DNA from: Euwallacea fornicatus
Lineage: Eukaryota > Arthropoda > Insecta > Coleoptera > Curculionidae
DNA length: 64,000 nt
Reading direction: 5' to 3'
Assembly (NCBI RefSeq): GCF_040115645.1
Contig: NW_027096027.1
Location: 434,001-498,000 of the forward strand
Shown: piece by piece, positions 54,201-64,000 of the stretch
Layout: each line of letters starts with the position of its first letter
Position numbering within the stretch: the stretch's first letter is position 1
Made by a program: the position numbers and the translations under genes
Notes under the pieces: model-generated
The model's input: only the letters and a program-made list of their open reading frames with translations
What the model was told of the DNA's origin: nothing
Databases searched by the model: none

Positions 54201-57200
54201 TCCAAGAAAAATAGTACTTTATGTGCTCAAACACTCAAAATGTGTGATTGTTCTAAATTTGGAGCTCGATAACTTCGACAAATGACGAACAAATGTCTTA
54301 AACAGAGAGTCAAGTTAATCAGCTCGACGAGATCTTTAAGATGACAAAACACATCATAACTGCATCTTGTTGAATTTCAAAAAAAAATAATGCTTTATGT
54401 GCTCAAACACTCAAAATGTGTGATTGTTCTAAATTTGATGTTCGATAACTTCGACAAATGACGACCAAATGTCTTAAACAGAGAGTCAAATTAATCAGCT
54501 CGACGAGATCTTTAAGATGACAAAACACATCATGATTGCATCTTGTTGAATTTCCAAGAAAAATAGTACTTTATGTGCTCAAACACTCAAAATGTGTGAT
54601 TGTTTTAAATTTGGAGGTCGATAACTTCGACAAATGACGACCAAATGTCTTAAACAGAGTGTCACATTAATCAACTCGACGAGATCTTTAAGATGACAAA
54701 ACACATCATGATTGCATCTTGTTGAATTTCCAAGAAAAATAGTACTTTATGTGCTCAAACACTCAAAATGTGTGATTGTTTTAAATTTGGAGGTCGATAA
54801 CTTCGACAAATGACGACCAAATGTCTTAAACAGAGTGTCAGATTAATCAGCTCGACGAGATCTTTAAGATGACAAAACACATCATAATTGCGTCTTGTTG
54901 AATTTCAAAAAAAAATAATGCTTTATGTGCTCAAACACTCAAAATGTGTGATTGTTCTAAATTTGAAGCTCGATAACTTCGACAAATGACGACCAAATGT
55001 CTTAAACAGAGAGTCAAATTAATCAGCTCGACGAGATCTTTAAGATGACAAAACACATCATGATTGCATCTTGTTGAATTTCAGAGAAAAATAGGACTTT
55101 ATGTGCTCAAACACTCAAAATGTGTGATTGTTCTAAATTTGAAGCTCGATAACTTCGACAAATGACGAACAAATGTCTTAAACAGAGTGTCAAATTAATC
55201 AACTCGACGAGATCTTTAAGATGACAAAACACATCATGATTACATCTTGTTGAATTTCCAAGAAAAATAGTACTTTATGTGCTCAAACACTCAAAATGTG
55301 TGATTGTTCTAAATTTGAAGCTCGATAACTTCGACAAATGACGACCAAATGTCTTAAACAGAGAGTCAAATTAATCAGCTCGACGAGATCTTTAAGATGA
55401 CAAAACACATCATAATTGCATCTTGTTGAATTTCCAAGAAAAACAGTACTTTATGTGCTCAAACACTCAAAATGTGTGATTGTTCTAAATTTGATGTTCG
55501 ATAACTTCGACACATGACGACCAAATGTCTTAAACAGAGAGTCAAATTAATCAGCTCGACGAGATCTTTAAGATGACAAAACACATCATGATTGCATCTT
55601 GTTGAATTTCCAAGAAAAATAGTACTTTATGTGCTCAAACACTCAAAATGTGTGATTGTTCTAAATTTGGAACTCGATAACTTCGACAAATGACGAACAA
55701 ATGTCTTAAACAGAGAGTCAAATTAATCAGCTCGACGAGATCTTTAAGATGGCAAAACACATCATGATTGCATCTTGTTGAATTTCAGAGAAAAATAGGA
55801 CTTTATGTGCTCAAACACTCAAAATGTGTGATTGTTCTAAATTTGAAGCTCGATAACTTCGACAAATGACGACCAAATGGCTTAAACAGAATGTCAAATT
55901 AATCAACTCGACGAGATCTTTGAGATGACAAAACACATCATAATTGCATCTTGTTGAATTGCAAAAAAAAATAATGCTTTATGTGCTCAAACACTCAAAA
56001 TGTGTGATTGTTCTAAATTTGAAGCTCGATAACTTCGACAAATGACGACCAAATGTCTTAAACAGAGAGTCAAATTAATCAGCTCGACGAGATCTTTAAG
56101 ATGACAAAACGCATCATGATTGCATCTTGTTGAATTTCCAAGAAAAATAGTAATTTATGTGCTCAAACACTCAAAATGTGTGATTGTTCTAAATTTGATA
56201 TTCGATAACTTCGACAAATGACGACCAAATGTCTTAAACAGAGAGTCAAATTAATCAGCTCGACGAGATCTTTAAGATGACAAAACACATCATGATTGCA
56301 TCTTGTTGAATTTCAGAGAAAAATAGGACTTTATGTGCTCAAACACTCAAAATGTGTGATTGTTCTAAATTTGATGTTCGATAACTTCGACAAATGACGA
56401 CCAAATGTCTTAAACAGAGAGTCAAAGTAATCAGCTCGACGAGATCTTTAAGATGACAAAACACATCATAATTGCATCTTGTTGAACTTCAGAGAAAAAT
56501 AGGACTTTATGTGCTCAAACACTCAAAATGTGTGATTGTTCTAAATTTGAAGCTTGATAACTTCGACAAATGACGACCAAATGTCTTAAACAGAGAGTCA
56601 AAGTAATCAGCTCGACGAGATCTTTAAGATGGCAAAACACATCATGATTGCATCTTGTTGAATTTCAGAGAAAAATAGGACTTTATGTGCTCAAACACTC
56701 AAAATGTGTGATTGTTCTAAATTTGAAGCTCGATAACTTCGACAAATGACGACCAAATGTCTTAAACAGAGAGTCAAATTAATCAGCTCGACGAGATCTT
56801 TAAGATGACAAAACACATCATGATTGCATCTTGTTGAATTTCCAAGAAAAATAGTACTTTATGTGCTCAAACACTCAAAATGTGTGATTGTTCTAAATTT
56901 GATATTCGATAACTTCGACAAATGACGACCAAATGTCTTAAACAGAGAGTCAAATTAATCAGCTCGACGAGATCTTTAAGATGGCAAAACACATCATGAT
57001 TGCATCTTGTTGAATTTCCAAGAAAAATAGTACTTTATGTGCTCAAACACAAAAAATGTGTGATTGTTCTAAATTTGAAGCTCGAAAACTTCGACAAATG
57101 ACGACCAAATGTCTTAAACAGAGTGTCACATTAATCAACTCGACGAGATCTTTAAGATGACAAAACACATCATGATTGCATCTTGTTGAATTTCCAAGAA

Positions 57201-58089
57201 AAATAGTACTTTATGTGCTCAAACACTCAAAATGTGTGATTGTTTTAAATTTGGAGGTCGATAACTTCGACAAATGACGACCAAATGTCTTAAACAGAGT
57301 GTCAAATTAATCAACTCGACGAGATCTTTAAGATGACAAAACACATCATGATTGCATCTTGTTGAATTTCCAAGAAAAATAGTACTTTATGTGCTCAAAC
57401 ACTCAAAATGTGTGATTGTTCTAAATTTGAAGCTCGAAAACTTCGACAAATGACGACCAAATGTCTTAAACAGAGAGTCAAATTAATCAGCTCGACGAGA
57501 TCTTTAAGATGACAAAACACAACATAATTGCATCTTGTTGAACTTCAGAGAAAAATAGGACTTTATGTGCTCAAACACTCAAAATGTGTGATTGTTCTAA
57601 ATTTGAAACTTGATAACTTCGACAAATGACGACCAAATGTCTTAAACAGAATGTCAAATTAATCAACTCGACGAGATCTTTAAGATGGCAAAACACATCA
57701 TGATTGCATCTTGTTGAATTTCAGAGAAAAATAGGACTTTATGTGCTCAAACACTCAAAATGTGTGATTGTTCTAAATTTGAAGCTCGATAACTTCGACA
57801 AATGACAACCCAATGTCTTAAACAGAGTGTCAAATTAATCAACTCGACGAGATCTTTAAGATGACAAAACACATCATGATTACATCTTGTTGAATTTCAG
57901 AGAAAAATAGGACTTTATGTGCTCAAACACTCAAAATGTGTGATTGTTCTAAATTTGAAGCTCGATAACTTCGACAAATGACGACCAAATGTCTTAAACA
58001 GAGAGTCAAATTAATCAGCTCGACGAGATCTTTAAGATGACAAAACGCATCATGATCGCATCTTGTTGAATTTCCATGAAAAATAGTAA

Positions 58090-60377
58090 TTTATGTGCTC
58101 AAACACTCAAAATGTGTGATTGTTCTAAATTTGATGTTCGATAACTTCGACACATGACGACCAAATGTCTTAAACAGAGAGTCAAATTAATCAGCTCGAC
58201 GAGATCTTTAAGATGACAAAACACATCATGATTGCATCTTGTTGAATTTCCAAGAAAAATAGTACTTTATGTGCTCAAACACTCAAAATGTGTGATTGTT
58301 TTAAATTTGGAGGTCGATAACTTCGACAAATGACGACCAAATGTCTTAAACAGAGTGTCACATTAATCAACTCGACGAGATCTTTAAGATGACAAAACAC
58401 ATCATGATTGCATCTTGTTGAATTTCCAAGAAAAATAGTACTTTATGTGCTCAAACACTCAAAATGTGTGATTGTTTTAAATTTGGAGGTCGATAACTTC
58501 GACAAATGACGACCAAATGTCTTAAACAGAGTGTCACATTAATCAACTCGACGAGATCTTTAAGATGACAAAACACATCATGATTGCATCTTGTTGAATT
58601 TCCAAGAAAAATAGTACTTTATGTGCTCAAACACTCAAAATGTGTGATTGTTTTAAATTTGGAGGTCGATAACTTCGACAAATGACGACCAAATGTCTTA
58701 AACAGAGTGTCACATTAATCAACTCGACGAGATCTTTAAGATGACAAAACACATCATGATTGCATCTTGTTGAATTTCCAAGAAAAATAGTACTTTATGT
58801 GCTCAAACACTCAAAATGTGTGATTGTTCTAAATTTGGAGCTCGATAACTTCGACAAATGACGAACAAATGTCTTAAACAGAGAGTCAAGTTAATCAGCT
58901 CGACGAGATCTTTAAGATGACAAAACACATCATAACTGCATCTTGTTGAATTTCAAAAAAAAATAATGCTTTATGTGCTCAAACACTCAAAATGTGTGAT
59001 TGTTCTAAATTTGATGTTCGATAACTTCGACAAATGACGACCAAATGTCTTAAACAGAGAGTCAAATTAATCAGCTCGACGAGATCTTTAAGATGACAAA
59101 ACACATCATGATTGCATCTTGTTGAATTTCCAAGAAAAATAGTACTTTATGTGCTCAAACACTCAAAATGTGTGATTGTTTTAAATTTGGAGGTCGATAA
59201 CTTCGACAAATGACGACCAAATGTCTTAAACAGAGTGTCACATTAATCAACTCGACGAGATCTTTAAGATGACAAAACACATCATGATTGCATCTTGTTG
59301 AATTTCCAAGAAAAATAGTACTTTATGTGCTCAAACACTCAAAATGTGTGATTGTTTTAAATTTGGAGGTCGATAACTTCGACAAATGACGACCAAATGT
59401 CTTAAACAGAGTGTCAGATTAATCAGCTCGACGAGATCTTTAAGATGACAAAACACATCATAATTGCGTCTTGTTGAATTTCAAAAAAAAATAATGCTTT
59501 ATGTGCTCAAACACTCAAAATGTGTGATTGTTCTAAATTTGAAGCTCGATAACTTCGACAAATGACGACCAAATGTCTTAAACAGAGAGTCAAATTAATC
59601 AGCTCGACGAGATCTTTAAGATGACAAAACACATCATGATTACATCTTGTTGAATTTCCAAGAAAAATAGTACTTTATGTGCTCAAACACTCAAAATGTG
59701 TGATTGTTCTAAATTTGAAGCTCGATAACTTCGACAAATGACGACCAAATGTCTTAAACAGAGAGTCAAATTAATCAGCTCGACGAGATCTTTAAGATGA
59801 CAAAACACATCATAATTGCATCTTGTTGAATTTCCAAGAAAAACAGTACTTTATGTGCTCAAACACTCAAAATGTGTGATTGTTCTAAATTTGATGTTCG
59901 ATAACTTCGACACATGACGACCAAATGTCTTAAACAGAGAGTCAAATTAATCAGCTCGACGAGATCTTTAAGATGACAAAACACATCATGATTGCATCTT
60001 GTTGAATTTCCAAGAAAAATAGTACTTTATGTGCTCAAACACTCAAAATGTGTGATTGTTCTAAATTTGGAACTCGATAACTTCGACAAATGACGAACAA
60101 ATGTCTTAAACAGAATGTCAAATTAATCAACTCGACGAGATCTTTGAGATGACAAAACACATCATAATTGCATCTTGTTGAATTGCAAAAAAAAATAATG
60201 CTTTATGTGCTCAAACACTCAAAATGTGTGATTGTTCTAAATTTGAAGCTCGATAACTTCGACAAATGACGACCAAATGTCTTAAACAGAGAGTCAAATT
60301 AATCAGCTCGACGAGATCTTTAAGATGACAAAACGCATCATGATTGCATCTTGTTGAATTTCCAAGAAAAATAGTAA
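58090..60377. repeat. Single 13-monomer unit in copy 2
   Basis: This single unit corresponds to 18140-23419 in copy 1, which holds 30 monomers. The monomer order is the same as in units A and B, and it leads directly into the gatattcg monomer at 60378. It may be the state before amplification, or the result of a later deletion. Confidence 0.8.
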
Positions 60378-60680
60378 TTTATGTGCTCAAACACTCAAAA
60401 TGTGTGATTGTTCTAAATTTGATATTCGATAACTTCGACAAATGACGACCAAATGTCTTAAACAGAGAGTCAAATTAATCAGCTCGACGAGATCTTTAAG
60501 ATGACAAAACACATCATGATTGCATCTTGTTGAATTTCAGAGAAAAATAGGACTTTATGTGCTCAAACACTCAAAATGTGTGATTGTTCTAAATTTGATG
60601 TTCGATAACTTCGACAAATGACGACCAAATGTCTTAAACAGAGAGTCAAAGTAATCAGCTCGACGAGATCTTTAAGATGA

Positions 60681-60693
60681 CAAAACACATCAT
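60681..60693. other. Two-monomer deletion junction in copy 2
   Basis: The monomer at 60554 matches copy 1 at 23596 up to the A at 60680 (atgac form). From the G at 60694 (catgattgc, then ccaag linker) it matches the monomer at 23948. The two monomers lying between these sites in copy 1 are missing. The switch interval is 13 bp and the phase is kept. Confidence 0.75.
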
Positions 60694-63369
60694 GATTGCA
60701 TCTTGTTGAATTTCCAAGAAAAATAGTACTTTATGTGCTCAAACACAAAAAATGTGTGATTGTTCTAAATTTGAAGCTCGAAAACTTCGACAAATGACGA
60801 CCAAATGTCTTAAACAGAATGTCAAATTAATCAACTCGACGAGATCTTTAAGATGGCAAAACACATCATGATTGCATCTTGTAGAATTTCAGAGAAAAAT
60901 AGGACTTTATGTGCTCAAACACTCAAAATTTGTGATTGTTCTAAATTTGAAGCTCGATAACTTCGACAAATGACGACCAAATGTCTTAAACAGAGAGTCA
61001 AAGTAATCAGCTCGACGAGATCTTTAAGATGACAGAACACATCATTATTGCATCTTGTTGAACTTCAGAGAAAAATAGGACTTTATGTGCTCAAACACTC
61101 AAAATGTGTGATTGTTCTAAATTTGAAGCTTGATAACTTCGACAAATGACGACCAAATGTCTTAAACAGAATGTCAAATTAATCAACTCGACGAGATCTT
61201 TAAGATGGCAAAACACATCATGATTGCATCTTGTTGAATTTCCAAGAAAAATAGTACTTTATGTGCTCAAACACTCAAAATGTGTGATTGTTCTAAATTT
61301 GAAGCTCGAAAACTTCGACAAATGACGACCAAATGTCTTAAACAGAGTGTCAAATTAATCAACTCGACGAGATCTTTAAGATGGCAAAACACATCATGAT
61401 TGCATCTTGTTGAATTTCCAAGAAAAATAGTACTTTATGTGCTCAAACACAAAAAATGTGTGATTGTTCTAAATTTGAAGCTCGAAAACTTCGACAAATG
61501 ACGACCAAATGTCTTAAACAGAATGTCAAATTAATCAACTCGACGAGATCTTTAAGATGGCAAAACACATCATGATTGCATCTTGTTGAATTTCAGAGAA
61601 AAATAGGACTTTATGTGCTCAAACACTCAAAATTTGTGATTGTTCTAAATTTGAAGCTCGATAACTTCGACAAATGACGACCAAATGTCTTAAACAGAGA
61701 GTCAAAGTAATCAGCTCGACGAGATCTTTAAGATGACAAAACACATCATAATTGCATCTTGTTGAACTTCAGAGAAAAATAGGACTTTATGTGCTCAAAC
61801 ACTCAAAATGTGTGATTGTTCTAAATTTGAAGCTTGATAACTTCGACAAATGACGACCAAATGTCTTAAACAGAATGTCAAATTAATCAACTCGACGAGA
61901 TCTTTAAGATGGCAAAACACATCATGATTGCATCTTGTTGAATTTCAGAGAAAAATAGGACTTTATGTGCTCAAACACTCAAAATGTGTGATTGTTCTAA
62001 ATTTGAAGCTCGAAAACTTCGACAAATGACGACCAAATGTCTTAAACAGAGTGTCAAATTAATCAACTCGACGAGATCTTTAAGATGGCAAAACACATCA
62101 TGATTGCATCTTGTTGAATTTCCAAGAAAAATAGTACTTTATGTGCTCAAACACAAAAAATGTGTGATTGTTCTAAATTTGAAGCTCGAAAACTTCGACA
62201 AATGACGACCAAATGTCTTAAACAGAATGTCAAATTAATCAACTCGACGAGATCTTTAAGATGGCAAAACACATCATGATTGCATCTTGTTGAATTTCAG
62301 AGAAAAATAGGACTTTATGTGCTCAAACACTCAAAATTTGTGATTGTTCTAAATTTGAAGCTCGAAAACTTCGACAAATGACGACCAAATGTCTTAAACA
62401 GAATGTCAAATTAATCAACTCGACGAGATCTTTAAGATGGCAAAACACATCATGATTGCATCTTGTTGAATTTCAGAGAAAAATAGGACTTTATGTGCTC
62501 AAACACTCAAAATGTGTGATTGTTCTAAATTTGAAGCTCGATAACTTCGACAAATGACGACCAAATGTCTTAAACAGAGAGTCAAATTAATCAGCTCGAC
62601 GAGATCTTTAAGATGACAAAACACATCATGATTGCATCTTGTTGAATTTCCAAGAAAAACAGTACTTTAGGTGCTCAAACACACAAAATGTGTGATTGTT
62701 CTAAATTTCGAGGTCGATAACTTCGACAAATGACGACCAAATGTCTTAAACAGAGTGTCAAATTAATCAACTCGACGAGATCTTTATGATGACAAAACAC
62801 ATCATGATTGCATCTTGTTGAACTTCAGAGAAAAATAGGACTTTATGTGCTCAAACACTCAAAATGTGTGATTGTTCTAAATTTGAAGCTTGATAACTTC
62901 GACAAATGACGACCAAATGTCTTAAACAGAATGTCAAATTAATCAGCTCGACGAGATCTTTAAGATGACAAAACACATCATGATTGCATCTTGTTGAATT
63001 TCCAAGAAAAATAGTACTTTATGTGCTCAAACACTCAAAATGTGTGATTGTTCTAAATTTGAAGCTCGAAAACTTCGACAAATGACGACCAAATGTCTTA
63101 AACAGAATGTCAAATTAATCAACTCGACGAGATCTTTAAGATGGCCAAACACATCATGATTGCATCTTGTTGAATTTCAGAGAAAAATAGGACTTTATGT
63201 GCTCAAACACTCAAAATGTGTGATTGTTCTAAATTTGAAGCTCGATAACTTCGACAAATGACGACCAAATGTCTTAAACAGAGAGTCAAATTAATCAGCT
63301 CGACGAGATCTTTAAGATGACAAAACACATCATAATTGCGTCTTGTTGAATTTCAAAAAAAAAAAATGC

Positions 63370-63544
63370 TTTATGTGCTCAAACACTCAAAATGTGTCAT
63401 TGTTCTAAATTTGAAGCTCGATAACTTCGACAAATGACGACCAAATGTCTTAAACAGAGAGTCAAATTAATCAGCTCGACGAGATCTTTAAGATGACAAA
63501 ACACATCATAATTGCGTCTTGTTGAATTTCAAAAAAAAAAATGC
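63370..63544. repeat. 175-bp monomer (one A short), copy 2
   Basis: Copy-2 counterpart of the monomer at 26764 (offset 36606), with the same gtgtcatt and the same 11-A run. Confidence 0.85.
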
Positions 63545-63896
63545 TTTATGTGCTCAAACACTCAAAATGTGTCATTGTTCTAAATTTGAAGCTCGATAAC
63601 TTCGACAAATGACGACCAAATGTCTTAAACAGAGAGTCAAATTAATCAGCTCGACGAGATCTTTAAGATGACAAAACACATCATGATTGCATCTTGTTGA
63701 ATTTCCAAGAAAAATAGTACTTTATGTGCTCAAACACTCAAAATGTGTGATTGTTCTAAATTTGAAGCTCGAAAACTTCGACAAATGACGACCAAATGTC
63801 TTAAACAGAGAGTCAAATTAATCAGCTCGACGAGATCTTTAAGGTGACAAAACACATCATGATTGCATCTTGTTGAATTTCCAAGAAAAATAGTAC

Positions 63897-64000
63897 TTTA
63901 TGTGCTCAAACACTCAAAATGTGTGATTGTTCTAAATTTGAAGCTCGAAAACTTCGACAAATGACGACCAAATGTCTTAAACAGAGAGTCAAATTAATCA
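63897..64000. repeat. Partial monomer at right edge
   Basis: The first 104 bases of a monomer with A at position 53 (gctcgaaaac) and the gagagtc form at 88-94. It corresponds to the monomer at 27291 in copy 1. The array therefore continues to the right of the window. Confidence 0.9.

Larger units (their letters stand above)
1..64000. repeat. 176-bp tandem satellite array filling the window
   Basis: The window is one uninterrupted head-to-tail array of a 176-bp monomer, all in one orientation. Anchored on tttatgtgctc, monomers start at 12, 188, 364, 540 and so on. The phase holds at 26764, 29579, 29930, 63370 and 63897 after allowing for three single-base deletions. That gives 363 complete monomers and two partial ones. 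The base composition is about two-thirds AT. 176 is not a multiple of three, and stop codons occur in every monomer, so no reading frame stays open. A unit of nucleosomal length with multi-kilobase higher-order structure is typical of centromeric satellites in plants and many animals. Centromere function is inferred, not shown. I see no retrotransposon, unique spacer or inverted block. Confidence 0.97.
39354..64000. repeat. Copy 2 of the 37-kb tandem duplication (continues past window)
   Basis: Copy 2 repeats copy 1 from the equivalent of about 2.22 kb to the equivalent of 27394, where the window ends. At least 24.6 kb of it is visible. It has an extra 18 monomers at 45-48 kb. It lacks a 2-monomer insertion that copy 1 has near 15.7 kb, the 17 monomers of extra 13-mer amplification at 18.1-23.4 kb, and a further two monomers near 60.69 kb. 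Substitutions are few. Those I noticed are 3021-3022 versus 40155-40156, 5889 versus 43023, 6688 versus 46990, 6474 versus 46776, 10154 versus 50456 and 17109 versus 57059. Confidence 0.9.

Noticed and set aside
1..64000. CRISPR-like array
   Set aside because: The repeat is 176 bp with no unique spacers; adjacent monomers are similar over their whole length.
1..64000. Protein-coding genes or a repetitive protein
   Set aside because: The monomer length is not a multiple of three, stops occur in every monomer, and variants show no codon pattern. Short open frames recur only because the repeat does.
1..64000. Known plant centromere repeats or a CENP-B box
   Set aside because: From memory the monomer does not resemble the Arabidopsis 178-bp, Brassica CentBr (also 176 bp) or rice CentO satellites, and I see no 17-bp CENP-B box match. 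A database search would be needed to name the family.
39354..64000. Copy 2 as a pure assembly artefact
   Set aside because: Not provable from sequence, but the copies differ by private substitutions and several multi-monomer events, which a simple duplicated contig would not show. Read support is still the deciding test.

Overview
The whole 64 kb window is one head-to-tail satellite DNA array. I see no gene, RNA gene, transposon, CRISPR array or unique sequence in it. The monomer is 176 bp, about 33.5% GC (59 of 176 in the commonest form), with five CpG sites. All monomers read in the same direction. Counting from the conserved tttatgtgctc anchor at position 12, there are 363 complete monomers up to 63896, plus 11 bp of one at the left edge and 104 bp of another at the right edge. 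At every checkpoint I counted, the phase is exact. The only net length changes I found are three 175-bp monomers, each one A short in a poly-A run.

A monomer of nucleosomal length, an AT-rich sequence, multi-kilobase higher-order repeats (HORs) and no interruptions fit a eukaryotic centromeric or pericentromeric satellite in a gap-free long-read assembly. A flowering plant is my best guess, from the monomer length and general style. I cannot name the species: the monomer does not match my memory of the Arabidopsis 178-bp, Brassica CentBr or rice CentO satellites, and I do not recognise a CENP-B box.

Layout: (1) 1 to about 2.24 kb is an older-looking mixed segment with hybrid linkers. (2) About 2.24 to 39.38 kb is copy 1 of a very large tandem duplication with a unit of 37,134 bp (211 monomers minus 2 bp). 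(3) About 39.38 kb to the window end is copy 2, which still matches copy 1 at the edge (64000 corresponds to 27394). Inside copy 1, 2.5-11.3 kb carries a 22-monomer HOR (13+9) and a 10-monomer tandem duplication. The 12.3-23.4 kb stretch carries a 13-monomer HOR. The 24-39 kb stretch is a separate domain with its own diagnostic variants and a 16-monomer HOR with shortened forms.

The two large copies differ by only a handful of substitutions that I noticed, but by at least four whole-monomer events: +18 monomers in copy 2; in copy 1, +2 near 15.7 kb and +17 at 18.1-23.4 kb; and -2 in copy 2 near 60.69 kb. Every junction keeps the 176-bp phase and several fall inside chimeric monomers. This is what in-register unequal crossing-over or gene conversion would leave. 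Recent copy-number turnover therefore appears to outpace point mutation here. I found no undescribed protein or RNA system; what is interesting is this readable recombination history.
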